The notes below the pieces were generated by a model. That model ran no database searches, had not been told where the DNA came from, and saw nothing but the letters and a program-made list of their open reading frames with translations. Below, piece after piece: positions 18,400 through 28,246 of a stretch of DNA of 64,000 nucleotides (position 1 is its first letter; each line of letters opens with the position of its first letter). Position numbers and translations under genes: made by a program. The stretch comes from Mycobacterium sp. Z3061 (GTDB taxonomy: Bacteria > Actinomycetota > Actinomycetes > Mycobacteriales > Mycobacteriaceae), in the NCBI RefSeq assembly GCF_031583025.1, contig NZ_CP134062.1:5367234-5431233 (forward strand), given 5' to 3'.

Positions 18400-19680
18400 T
18401 CAGCGCCCGACGAGGCCCCAGTCCTCGATGCCCTCGTAGAGCGGGAACTCCCTGGCCAGCCGCGTCACTCGCGCGCCGAGTTCAGCGACGTCGGCCGAGG
18501 TGCCGGCCGCCAGCGCGGTCGCGATGATGTCGGCCACCTCGGAGAATTCGGCGTCCCCGAAGCCACGGGTCGTCAGCGCGGGCGTCCCGATCCGCAGACC
18601 CGATGTCACCATCGGCGGCCGCGGGTCGTTCGGGACGGCGTTGCGGTTGACCGTGATTCCGACCTCGTGCAGCAGATCCTCGGCGGCCTGGCCGTCCAGC
18701 GGCGAGTTGCGCAGGTCGACGAGCACCAGGTGCACGTCCGTGCCGCCGCTGACGACGGAAACCCCTGCCTTGGCGACGTCGTCAGCCAGCAATCGGTCGG
18801 CGATGATGCGCGCCCCCGACAGGGTGCGCTGCTGCCGCTCGGCGAACTCGGGGGTCGCGGCGATCTTCAGCGCAACGGCCTTGCCGGCGATGACGTGCAT
18901 CAGCGGTCCGCCCTGCTGACCCGGGAATACCGCGGAGTTGATGGCCTTGGCGTACTCCTGCTTGCCCAGGATCATGCCGGAGCGGCCTCCGCCGAGCGTC
19001 TTGTGAATGGTGGTGGACACCACGTCGGCGTGCGGCACCGGCGACGGGTGCAGCCCGGCGGCGACCAGGCCCGCGAAGTGCGCCATGTCGACCCACAACT
19101 TGGCGCCCACCTCGTCGGCGATGGACCGGAAGGCGGCGAAGTCGAGGATGCGGGGATAGGCGGACCAGCCGGCGATCAGCACCTTCGGCCGGAATTCCAG
19201 CGCCTGCGCCCGTACCACGTCCATATCGACCAGATGCGTCGTCGGATCGACGCCGTAGAACGCGTTCTCGTACAACTTGCCGGAGAAGTTCAGCCGCATG
19301 CCGTGGGTCAGGTGGCCGCCGTTGGCCAGGTCGAGACCCAGCAGCCGCTCCCCCGGTGACATCAGCGCGTGCAGCACCGCGGCGTTGGCCTGCGCGCCCG
19401 AATGCGGCTGCACGTTGGCGAAGTCGGCACCGAAGAGCGCCTTGGCACGGTCGCGGGCGATGTTCTCGACCACGTCGACGTGCTCACAGCCGCCGTAGTA
19501 GCGCCGCCCGGGCAGCCCCTCGGCGTACTTGTTGGTCAGCACGCTGCCCTGGGCCTGCAGGATCGAGCGCGGCACGAAGTTCTCCGACGCGATCATCTCG
19601 AGGGTGTCGCGTTGCCGCCCGAGCTCCTTGCCCAGTAGCTCGGCGATATCGGGGTCGACCTCGGCGAGGGGGGCAGACAT
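18400..19680 (-). CDS. glyA: Serine hydroxymethyltransferase
   Basis: PLP enzyme interconverting serine and glycine with transfer of the one-carbon unit to tetrahydrofolate. With the ATG at 19680 ([16 protein letters not shown]) the protein is 426 aa, the length I recall for GlyA1 Rv1093. Motifs: [11 protein letters not shown] near the N-terminus, [13 protein letters not shown], the PLP-lysine region [15 protein letters not shown], and FPGQQGGP. An upstream ATG at about 19725 is open but has no family support. Divergent from coaA with 134 bases between the starts. Confidence 0.96.
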   Translation of the reverse strand: MSAPLAEVDPDIAELLGKELGRQRDTLEMIASENFVPRSILQAQGSVLTNKYAEGLPGRRYYGGCEHVDVVENIARDRAKALFGADFANVQPHSGAQANAAVLHALMSPGERLLGLDLANGGHLTHGMRLNFSGKLYENAFYGVDPTTHLVDMDVVRAQALEFRPKVLIAGWSAYPRILDFAAFRSIADEVGAKLWVDMAHFAGLVAAGLHPSPVPHADVVSTTIHKTLGGGRSGMILGKQEYAKAINSAVFPGQQGGPLMHVIAGKAVALKIAATPEFAERQQRTLSGARIIADRLLADDVAKAGVSVVSGGTDVHLVLVDLRNSPLDGQAAEDLLHEVGITVNRNAVPNDPRPPMVTSGLRIGTPALTTRGFGDAEFSEVADIIATALAAGTSADVAELGARVTRLAREFPLYEGIEDWGLVGR

Positions 19681-19802
19681 AACGGACGAAGCGACGCGGG
19701 CGCCAGGAGTAGCAGTCACGGGCATCAGTCTATCGAGACCCTTGTCTCGCAGCTGAGTCGCGTTTTGACCGGCCCCACCGTCAGTGCCGCCGTCGTTGCT
19801 GA

Positions 19803-20753
<951 letters not shown>

Positions 20754-20760
20754 CCGCGGG

Positions 20761-22447
20761 TCAGCCGTGGGCGCCCGGCTGGCCGAACAGAATGCCCGCA
20801 AGACCGCCGCCGGCACCGACGCCCGCTTTACCCGGGTTGGTGAAGGCTCCGGTCGGTCCACCTGCCCCACCGGCACCACCGTTGCCGATCAGCCTCGCGT
20901 TGCCGCCGACGCCGCCGTCACCGCCGTCACCGGCCGTGCCGCCGACGAAGTTGCCGCCGGTCCCGCCGCCGCCACCGGCGCCGCCATTGCCGTAGAACAG
21001 TCCGGCGACGCCGCCGATGCCGCCGTTACCGCCCGCGCCCGCGCTGATACCGGTGCCGAAGTTGGCGCTGCCACCAGTTCCACCGAAGCCGCCGGCCCCG
21101 CCGCTGCCGAACAACAGCCCTGCGTTCGCGCCGTTCCCGCCGTGTCCACCGACGCCACCGGTGTTCGATGTCTCGCCGGCGCCGGCATTGCCGCCGCTAC
21201 CGCCGTTACCCCACAGCCGGGAGACGCCGCCGTTGCCGCCATTACCACCGGCCAGCGCCTGGTTCGCGTTGATCGCGCCGATCATGCTCCCGCCGGACCC
21301 ACCGTTGCCACCGTCGCCGAAGATCGCGACACCTCCATTACCGCCGCGACCAGCGGCCAGGTTGTCGCCGTCACCGCCCGCCCCACCGGCCCCGGCACTG
21401 CCGAAGAGCCCGGCGTTGCCGCCGTCGCCACCGTCGGTGCCACCGCTGAACTGTGCCGCGACGCCGTTACCGCCGGCTCCGCCGTTGCCGTAGAGCAGTC
21501 CGCCGTTGCCGCCGTGGCCACCCGCGCCCCCGTTGGTGCCGATCCTGCCGGCGCCGCCCAGTCCTCCGGCACCGCCGTCCCCTATTAGTCCGCCGTTGCC
21601 GCCCGCACCACCGATGCCACCGAGTCCGCCAGAGCCCGCCGCACCGCCGGTACCGCCCGCCCGCCCCGCCGGGCCCGTACAGCCAGCCGCCGTTACCGCC
21701 CGGACCGCTTGCCTGACCGCCCACGCCGCCCGTCCCGGCTGCGCCGCCGGTGCCGCCGAAGCCGCCGCTCCCCCACAGTCCGGCGCTGCCGCCGGCGCCG
21801 CCCAATCCGCCGGTCCCGGTATTGGAAAAGCCCGCCGATCCATTCCCGCCGGCGCCGCCGTTGCCGAACAGCCAGCCGCCACTGCCGCCGGCACCGCCGT
21901 TTCGTCCAACGCCGGCCGAGGTATTGACACCGCCGTTACCACCGGCTCCGCCGTTTCCGATCAGTCCGGCATTCCCCCCGGCTCCGCCGGCCTGATTGGA
22001 TCCGCCGGTTCCGCCGGCGCCGCCGTTGCCGTAGAGAATCCCGCCGTCACCACCGCGCATCCCGGGTCCACCGTTGGCGCCGTCTCCGATCAGCGGCCGA
22101 TTGAGCAGCGCCATCGTGGGCGCGTTGATCACGCCGAGCACGTCCTGCGGCAGACTCTGAGCCGCGTTCAGCGCCTCGGCGGCGGCGTACGCCCCGCCGG
22201 TTCCCGTCATGGTCTGGACGAACTGCTGGTGAAAAGCCGCAGCCTGGGCGTTGAGCGCCTGATAAGTCTGGGCGTGCCCGGAGAACAGTGCCGCTATCGC
22301 GGCCGATATTTCATCAGCGCCCGCGGCGACGACCGACGTGGTCGGGGCGGCGGCCGCCGCCGCGGCCTCGCTCAGCGTGGAGCCGATTCCCGCAATGTCC
22401 GAGGCTGCCTGGGCCAGGAATTCCGGGGCGGTAACCAAGAATGACAT
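20761..22447 (-). pseudogene. PE_PGRS family gene interrupted by a one-base frameshift
   Basis: The PE domain is intact: [15 protein letters not shown] start, WxG-less two-helix PE fold of about 100 residues, the ESX secretion motif YxxxE as YAAAE, and the [14 protein letters not shown] linker ([10 protein letters not shown]). A PGRS region of GGAGG/GNGG repeats follows. At about 21653-21670, inside a run of GGGCGGGGCGGGCGG on the minus strand, the frame changes: the N-terminal frame turns into Arg-rich nonsense (RYRRCGG) while the Gly-rich repeat continues in the neighbouring frame to the TGA at 20761. Total length is one base more than a multiple of three. It is either a real frameshift or an assembly error in the G-rich run. 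It occupies the position of Rv1091 (PE_PGRS22). Confidence 0.82.
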
Positions 22448-22581
22448 CGCTTGTCCTATCGCTATTCGTCGGCTGGCGCGCGAAAATCATTCGAAGTATG
22501 GATGCTTCGCGGCGCGGTCGTTGCGGAATTGAACGCTTCTACCAATGAACACGGAGAACTCTTTTGATCGCATAGGCAAAC

Positions 22582-22618
22582 TGCACAAGCCTTGGACGCG
22601 ACTTGTGCATTTTGCACA
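22582..22618. promoter_or_regulatory. TGTGCA/TGCACA inverted repeats upstream of the first PE_PGRS gene
   Basis: TGTGCA-TTT-TGCACA (22604-22618) is a perfect six-base inverted repeat, and TGCACAAG (22582-22589) pairs with CTTGTGCA (22602-22609). Both lie about 135-170 bases upstream of the PE_PGRS ATG at 22447. The same hexamer recurs upstream of the second PE_PGRS gene at nearly the same distance. Confidence 0.4.
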
Positions 22619-22711
22619 TTGAATTTCGTGGGTTGGCAGGAGTGATGCCTGAACACGCCGAGTCGAAACAAGCCGCCAGGCCCGGCTTCGCCGATCCGTA
22701 AATTCCACAAC

Positions 22712-23079
22712 GTGGCTGATGTGGTGATCGCCAGTGGTGGGCCGAATGGCCTGATGCGCGCCTGCGAACTCGGTCTCGCCGGAATCCGGCCGGTGCTACC
22801 GGACCAGAGCCCCGGCCCCAACACACGGTGACGTGCCGCGGGCATCGTCGGCCAGGGAGTGCGGATATTCGACCCACCGCGGCCTGTACGCCGGACTCGC
22901 CGAAAAACAAGCCCCCGCAGCCGGCGGCCGGCTCGTTTTTTGCGGGCTTTGGATTCAATTTCGCCGAAGTGCGCAGTCGTCAGCTGTCTACACTGCGCGA
23001 GCAGCCCCGGCTCATTGAAGTACTTGTCGCCGCGACCCTGAAATATGACGTCGAGGTAAGCAGAGGCGCGCAGCAGCCG
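22712..23079 (+). pseudogene. Decayed N-terminal fragment of an FAD-dependent aromatic monooxygenase
   Basis: Read from GTG 22712 the plus strand gives ADVVIASGGPNGLMRACELG, the FAD-binding Rossmann start of the PF01494 hydroxylase family (canonical GxGPNGL), followed by LAGIRPVL. An in-frame TGA at 22829 interrupts it, but the same frame goes on with AAGIVGQGVRIFD. After a one-base shift the next frame continues HRGLYAGLAEKQAP. After another shift the third frame continues PAAGSFFAGFGFNFAEV and QPRLIEVLVAATLKYDVEV, all in family order. The sequence then runs into the 3' end of the PE_PGRS gene at 23080 and stops resembling the family. So about 120 of some 500 residues remain, with one stop and two frameshifts. 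Confidence 0.8.
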
Positions 23080-24897
23080 CTACCGGCCGTTCGCTCCGTC
23101 GGTTCCGCTGGTGCCACTAGATCCGGGGCCCAGCGACTGCCCAGCATTACCGGGCGTGCTGCCCGAGCCGGCCAGACCCGCACTGCCGCCGTTGCCGGCA
23201 GTCCCGTGGACGCCCCCGGCACCACCGAGGCCGCCGATACCCGCTGAACCGAACAATCCGCCGGCCCCGGCGTTGCCGCCGGCGCCGCCGTTGCCTCCGT
23301 TACCCGCGTCGCCGCCTCGACCACCATCACCGGCGTCACCACCCGCGCCTGCGATGCCGTTCGTGGTAGATCCGGTTCCCAGGGCTCCGCCGTTGCCGCC
23401 GTTGCCGCCGTGGCCACCGACGTCGCCGTTCCCACCGAACCCGCCGATACCGCCGCCGCCGCCGCTGCCACCATTGCCGAACAACCATCCACCACGGCCC
23501 CCGCTACCCCCGGCGCCACCGCTGGAGCCGCTGGTGCCCGAGGCGCCGGTGCCGCCGGCACCTCCGTCCCCTCCGTTGCCACCGTTACCGCCCTGGGTGG
23601 TGAGCTGGCCGATGCCGTCGTTTGCATGGCTGCCGCCCGCGCCGCCGGTGCCACCGTTACCACCCGCCGCGCCGATCCCACCGGTGCCACCGTCACCGCC
23701 GTTGCCGCCGGTGCCGCCTTTGCCGCCGATCCCGCCGGTTTGGTTGCCGGCACCCCCGTTGCCGCCGGCGCCACCCGCCGCGCCCGCCCCGCCGTTGCCG
23801 CCCGTACCGCCGTTACCCCCGCCTCCGCCATTGGTTCCGACAGCGCCGCCGCCGCCCGCGCCGCCCGCGCCACCGGTCGCACCGAGAGATCGGAAGAGCG
23901 TCGTGCCGCCGTCCCCGCCGAGGCCGCCGGTGCCGCCTGGTGCGCCGCCGCCGCCGATGCCGCCGACGCCGCCGATGCCACCCGTGCCGCCACCTTGCCC
24001 CGGCACGGTGCCATCGATGCCGTTGCCACCGGTTCCTCCGGTGCTCAACGGGTTCAGGACCACGTTTGAGGGCTGACCTGGGCTACCGGGGCTACCGGTG
24101 CCAGCGGGGGCGCCAAAGATGGGACTCGGGTTGACACCGTTGTGACCGTTCACTCCGGCACCGCCGGCCCCGCCTGCGCCGCCGGTACCCCACAACCCGG
24201 CTGCGCCGCCGAAGCCGCCGGCACCGCCGTTGCCGCTCTGGGTGGCGCCGAGACCGCCGCCTCCGCCGATACCGCCGCTGCCACCATTGCCGTACAGCCA
24301 GCCTCCGGCACCTCCGGCGCCGCCCGCGCCGCCGACGCCGCCGACCGGGCCGGTGTTGCCCGATCCACCGGCCCCGCCGGCGCCGCCGTTACCGATCAAT
24401 CCCGCGGCGCCGCCCGCCCCGCCCGCCTGTCCGGTGCCCGCCGCGCCCGCGGCACCGTTACCACCGTTCCCCCACAGCAGGCCGCCGGCCCCTCCCGCAC
24501 CGCCCGGGGTGGTTGCGTTGGCGCCGTCACCGATCAGAGGGCGACCCAAGAGCAGTTGGGTAGGGGCGTTGACGACACCCAGCACGCCCTGCTCGATCGC
24601 CTGTAATGGCGACGCGTTCAACGCTTCCGCGGCCGCGTATGACGCGCCGGCACCCGCGATGGACTGTACGAACTGCTGGTGGAACAGAGCTGCCTGGGCA
24701 TTGACCGCCTGGTAGGTCTGGGCGTGCGCGGAGAACAGCTCGGCTATCGCCGCTGAAATCTCGTCGGCGCCGGCCGCTGCCAGGGCAGTTGTGGGGCCGG
24801 CGGCGGCGCTGCTGGCCTCGCTCAGCAGCGAACCGACATTCGCCAATTGCCCGGCGGCGTGCGCCACCACATCCGGTGCGGCAACCAAGAATGTCAT
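23080..24897 (-). CDS. PE_PGRS family protein
   Basis: Intact 605-residue PE_PGRS protein. PE domain about residues 1-100 ([16 protein letters not shown] start, YAAAE secretion motif for ESX type VII export), [13 protein letters not shown] linker, then a PGRS domain of GGAGGxGG repeats to the C-terminus ([13 protein letters not shown]). The ATG at 24897 is preceded by GGAGG about seven bases upstream; the longer open frame to 25104 is not PE-like. Family members are secreted or surface-exposed; specific function unknown. The 3' end abuts the monooxygenase relic. Confidence 0.9.
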   Translation of the reverse strand: MTFLVAAPDVVAHAAGQLANVGSLLSEASSAAAGPTTALAAAGADEISAAIAELFSAHAQTYQAVNAQAALFHQQFVQSIAGAGASYAAAEALNASPLQAIEQGVLGVVNAPTQLLLGRPLIGDGANATTPGGAGGAGGLLWGNGGNGAAGAAGTGQAGGAGGAAGLIGNGGAGGAGGSGNTGPVGGVGGAGGAGGAGGWLYGNGGSGGIGGGGGLGATQSGNGGAGGFGGAAGLWGTGGAGGAGGAGVNGHNGVNPSPIFGAPAGTGSPGSPGQPSNVVLNPLSTGGTGGNGIDGTVPGQGGGTGGIGGVGGIGGGGAPGGTGGLGGDGGTTLFRSLGATGGAGGAGGGGAVGTNGGGGGNGGTGGNGGAGAAGGAGGNGGAGNQTGGIGGKGGTGGNGGDGGTGGIGAAGGNGGTGGAGGSHANDGIGQLTTQGGNGGNGGDGGAGGTGASGTSGSSGGAGGSGGRGGWLFGNGGSGGGGGIGGFGGNGDVGGHGGNGGNGGALGTGSTTNGIAGAGGDAGDGGRGGDAGNGGNGGAGGNAGAGGLFGSAGIGGLGGAGGVHGTAGNGGSAGLAGSGSTPGNAGQSLGPGSSGTSGTDGANGR

Positions 24898-25028
24898 CAC
24901 TGTCCTCCATCGGGTCACGACGACGGGGCCGGCACAGGCCAGACGAGGACGGCCAATGAACCACTGCCCCATCGACTTTGAGTCTTGCCAGACTGACCCC
25001 TTCGATACCGTGCTGACATCGGGCAGAG

Positions 25029-25066
25029 TGCACAGACCCTGTCGGCGGCGCCGTGCACAGTGCACA
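25029..25066. promoter_or_regulatory. Three TGCACA hexamers upstream of the second PE_PGRS gene
   Basis: TGCACA occurs at 25029-25034, 25054-25059 and 25061-25066, the last two seven bases apart, 132-169 bases upstream of the ATG at 24897. Spacing to the start resembles that of the inverted repeat before the first PE_PGRS gene, which suggests a shared regulator or shared ancestry of the upstream regions. Confidence 0.4.
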
Positions 25067-25143
25067 GGCGCCGCAGACGGGCCAAGCGGGGCCGCGCATC
25101 GCAACGCTCAGGCGATGGCAACCCCGCTCGGCGGGAAGGGGAG

Positions 25144-25557
25144 TCAGGCCGCCAGGCGGCGCACTCCCAGGTACTGCAGGCCGGCGAAGGCCAGCGTGTA
25201 GACGCCGCTGGCCAGGGTCGCGGCCACTCCGATCGACGTCATCGGCACCAGTTCCGCGGCGACGATCGCCGCGACCGTGTACACCAGATTCGCCGCGACG
25301 ACGCCGATTCCGGCGCGACGCAGGTTCGGCAGCGCGGCCAGGCTGAACACCGAGAGTCCGTAGAGGACGAAGAAGGCGCCCATGCTGTATTCCTGACCGG
25401 ACGTCAGCCCGGTCAGCCGCGAAACCGGATCGGCCGCCACGGCGACGGCCAGACCCATCAGTCCGGTCAAGGTGGCGTCGGCCCGCATCGCGAATCGAAG
25501 CAGCGAGTCGTTGGAGTCGGATAACGGGCGGTGCTCCACCCCGGAAATTGCGGTCAT
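25144..25557 (-). CDS. Small four-helix membrane protein, unknown function
   Basis: Protein of 137 aa from the ATG at 25557 (MTAISGVEHRPLSDSND). After a 20-residue polar N-terminus there are four predicted membrane helices at about residues 24-42, 57-75, 82-104 and 108-130, with short loops and a basic C-terminus (GVRRLAA). I do not recognise a characterised family. It lies between a PE_PGRS gene and an O-methyltransferase gene on the same strand. Three ACTGCCA repeats lie 67-104 bases upstream of its start. Confidence 0.72.
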   Translation of the reverse strand: MTAISGVEHRPLSDSNDSLLRFAMRADATLTGLMGLAVAVAADPVSRLTGLTSGQEYSMGAFFVLYGLSVFSLAALPNLRRAGIGVVAANLVYTVAAIVAAELVPMTSIGVAATLASGVYTLAFAGLQYLGVRRLAA

Positions 25558-25623
25558 GTTCGGGTCTCCTCTGGCGTGTGGGCGTTGGTTCGGGTCGAAC
25601 ACCCTTGACGGTGCCGGTTATGC

Positions 25624-25661
25624 ACTGCCAGATCGACGCACGGCACTGCCAATTACTGCCA
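25624..25661. promoter_or_regulatory. ACTGCCA (TGGCAGT) triple direct repeat upstream of the small membrane protein gene
   Basis: ACTGCCA occurs at 25624-25630, 25645-25651 and 25655-25661. The two nearer copies are exactly ten bases apart, that is one helical turn, as TGGCAGTnnnTGGCAGT on the minus strand. This phasing is typical of an activator or repressor dimer binding direct repeats. Confidence 0.45.
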
Positions 25662-25704
25662 TGCACCCAATGACCAGGACGTTTTCTGGTCCACCGGCTG
25701 CCGC

Positions 25705-26799
25705 TCAGACGGCCCGGGCCTCCACGATGCCGAAGGGCGACGCCGTCTGAACCACTCGTGTCATCCGAAAGCCGGCGCGCTGCAACAACCGGCCGTACTC
25801 GGACTCGGTTCGCTCACGGCCATCGACCATCACCAACATTTCCAGGTCGATCCACTTGGCCGGGATGTCGCGCTCGTTGTCGGCGATAACCTGCTCCAGA
25901 AGCAGGACATGGCTGCCCGGCGCGGCCGCCTGGCGCACCTTGGTGAGGATGCGGACCGCGTCGTCGTCGGGCCAGTCGTGGATGATGTTCTTCAGCACAT
26001 ACGCGTCGCCGCCGACGGGCAGGTCATCCTCGAAGAAGGAGCCTTCGACGATGCGCACCCGGTCATCGACATGATGTTCGCGGAGTTCGGCCGGCGCCCC
26101 GGCGACCACCTGGGGCTGGTCGAACAGGATGCCGTGCGCGCGGGGCGCCGAATTCAGGATCGCGGCCAGCAGCCGGCCATGGCCGCCGCCGACGTCGACG
26201 ATGGTCGAGAAGCCGCTGAAGTCGTAGGCCGCGACCAGCGGCGCGATCGAGAGGTCGGACGTGCCGGTCATGGCCTGGTTGAAGATCTTTGCGAGCTCCG
26301 GTTCGCCGGCCAGGTACTCGAAGAACGGCTTGCCCCGCAGTCCGGGGACAACGGAGCGCCCGCTGCGGACGGCGTCGGCCAGTGCACTCCAATGCTCACG
26401 CTGCTGCGGAGCGCCCACGAACCGGGCCATCCCGGCCAATGACACTTCGGCGTCGCTGCGCAACGCCTCTGCCAGCGGGTTCAATTCGTAGCGACCGTCG
26501 CGGCGCCTGCGGAAGACGCCGCGTCCGATCAGAGCCCGAAGCAACCGGCTGAGTGCGTCCGCGTCGGCGCCGACGGCCGCGGCCAGCTCGTCGGCGGTCA
26601 ACGGCCCGCCGGCAAGAGCGTCCGCAATGCCGAGTTCGGCCGCGGCTGCGACCGCCTGAGCTGCCCAGGCGTCCAGAATGATCTCCAACATCGCCGCCGG
26701 CGCCGGCACCATCCGCTGGTGCAGTCGGGCCAGGCGGTCGCGGACCACTTCGAGCGCTCGAACGACGCGGGCGGGCGGCAGTTTGTCAGGCACAGGCAT
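25705..26799 (-). CDS. SAM-dependent O-methyltransferase (COMT-like, methyltransf_2 family)
   Basis: Cytosolic methyltransferase of 364 aa with the two-part architecture of plant COMT and bacterial antibiotic or carotenoid O-methyltransferases. A winged-helix dimerisation domain (about residues 35-110, LGIADAL and LSRLLRALIGRGVFRR) is followed by a Rossmann domain with SAM motif I VDVGGGHGRL at 201-210, acidic FDQPQVV at about 226-232, and the catalytic His in KNIIHDWPDDD (His274). The natural substrate is unknown. It lies 36 bases downstream of the polytopic membrane gene on the same strand and likely shares its transcript. Confidence 0.87.
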   Translation of the reverse strand: MPVPDKLPPARVVRALEVVRDRLARLHQRMVPAPAAMLEIILDAWAAQAVAAAAELGIADALAGGPLTADELAAAVGADADALSRLLRALIGRGVFRRRRDGRYELNPLAEALRSDAEVSLAGMARFVGAPQQREHWSALADAVRSGRSVVPGLRGKPFFEYLAGEPELAKIFNQAMTGTSDLSIAPLVAAYDFSGFSTIVDVGGGHGRLLAAILNSAPRAHGILFDQPQVVAGAPAELREHHVDDRVRIVEGSFFEDDLPVGGDAYVLKNIIHDWPDDDAVRILTKVRQAAAPGSHVLLLEQVIADNERDIPAKWIDLEMLVMVDGRERTESEYGRLLQRAGFRMTRVVQTASPFGIVEARAV

Positions 26800-26835
26800 T
26801 CTCCGTCTGCTGGTGGGTGAGAGGCGCGCGACGGA

Positions 26836-28203
26836 TCAGTCGCTGGGAACAGTGACCCGGCCTCGTAGGTCGGCGGCGATCAACCGCGCCGCCGCGTTCT
26901 GCCAATTGTGCAGTGAGCGTTGGGGTACCTCGGTAACCAGCCACTGCCAAGCTTGCCGTGCCGTCGGGTCCAACCCCGCGGCGGTGGCGTTCTGAGCGTA
27001 GGCGCGCACGCCGACCACGTAGGGGAAGTACAGCGAGTTGTAGTAGCGCCATTCCTCGGTCGTGCCGAAGTCGCCGTCGCGCGGCTTGAGCCGGCTGATG
27101 CCGTCGGCGAGCACCGCCTTGAGTTCGTTGGCGCGCTCCACGGGATGATCCGGTGCGCCGCGGGCGGCCAGGCGCTCGTCGATCACCGGCAGCGCGGTGA
27201 GCGGGCTGGCAACCAGCTTGGTCAGGTCCCCGTAGTGGCCCAGCGCCCGCCGGGTGAGCCGGACGAACGTGTCGTCGTCAATGTCGACCAGGGGGTCCTC
27301 CGACCGCAGCGGCAGCGCCGCGCCCGCGCCACGCAGCGCCGCGCGGTCAGCCCGCAACTCGGGCGACCGGAAGAAGGCCAACCGGTCCAGGATCCCGGCC
27401 AGGGGGTCCGCGAGTACCTGCACCGTGATTGCCACCGCCAGGCTGGTGAACAGCAGCACGGTCATCGCGGTCTGCGCGGTCGGGTCGGCGCGGGTCAGTG
27501 CCAGTCCGGTCAGTGCCTGACCGCCGAATAGCAGCGACACGGCCGAGCAGCCGATGAACGATCGCAACATGTCGGCCCGTAACGCCTGTCCCTCGTCGAA
27601 GGCGTCCCACAGGGCCACCGCCACCCCGAGGAGAAGCACATCGAAGCCCGTCGACGCCAGCGCGAGCCAACTCGGCACCAGCCCCAACGGGATGATCAGG
27701 ATGGCGTTCGCCAGCGCGAAGAACAGCGTCGCGACGACGACAGCTCCGATGACCGGCGCCGGCCGGACCGGCCGTAGCACGTTGCGGGCCATCGCTCCCA
27801 GCGTGGAGACCGAGATGACTGCGGACATCAGCCAGTGGCCCAGCCTCAGCGGGCCGTCGACGTTCCCGGCCGCCGTGGCCGCCAGGACCACCAACGCGGC
27901 GACGCCGCCGACCAGGAGCACCTCACCGGTTCGTCCCCGGGCGCCGTCGGCGGGCCTGGCCAGTTCGAGTAGCACCGCGAACCACGCCACTCCGGGCACG
28001 GCCACCAGGTAGACCTCGAGCTGACTGAGCAGCGCGGCGTGTGTCGCGCTGGCGTTGCGCACCGCGTCCAGGGCCACGACCGACGCGAAGCCGCAAAGCC
28101 CGATCGAAGCCAGCACGAGCACCGGCTTGCGCGGGTCGCGGGCCAGCAGATACAGCCCCAGCCACCCGCTCAGCGTGAATACCACCGCCGACAGCGCAGC
28201 CAT
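26836..28203 (-). CDS. Polytopic membrane protein with soluble C-terminal domain, unknown function
   Basis: Protein of 455 aa. The first ~265 residues hold about eight hydrophobic helices in the layout of sensor-type 7TM/8TM domains (for example 2-20, 29-47, 64-82, 94-112, 120-138, 149-196 as two, 214-262 as two). The C-terminal ~190 residues are soluble, with an acidic DIDDDTFVRLTRRALGHYGDL helix, EEWRYYNSLYFPYVVGVRAY and a final helical WQWLVTEVPQRSLHNWQNAAAR region. No kinase, cyclase or GGDEF motif is visible. I cannot name the family. It precedes the methyltransferase in a probable two-gene operon and follows the PPE run by 43 bases. Confidence 0.75.
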   Translation of the reverse strand: MAALSAVVFTLSGWLGLYLLARDPRKPVLVLASIGLCGFASVVALDAVRNASATHAALLSQLEVYLVAVPGVAWFAVLLELARPADGARGRTGEVLLVGGVAALVVLAATAAGNVDGPLRLGHWLMSAVISVSTLGAMARNVLRPVRPAPVIGAVVVATLFFALANAILIIPLGLVPSWLALASTGFDVLLLGVAVALWDAFDEGQALRADMLRSFIGCSAVSLLFGGQALTGLALTRADPTAQTAMTVLLFTSLAVAITVQVLADPLAGILDRLAFFRSPELRADRAALRGAGAALPLRSEDPLVDIDDDTFVRLTRRALGHYGDLTKLVASPLTALPVIDERLAARGAPDHPVERANELKAVLADGISRLKPRDGDFGTTEEWRYYNSLYFPYVVGVRAYAQNATAAGLDPTARQAWQWLVTEVPQRSLHNWQNAAARLIAADLRGRVTVPSD

Positions 28204-28246
28204 GAATCCAGTCTGTCACGCGGCTGTTAGCCACTCTCCTACGCCG

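Noticed and set aside
22828..23247. A 139-codon plus-strand ORF as a functional gene
   Set aside because: Its middle matches only a piece of a monooxygenase, preceded by unrelated residues and followed by the antisense of PE_PGRS repeats, so it is part of a relic.
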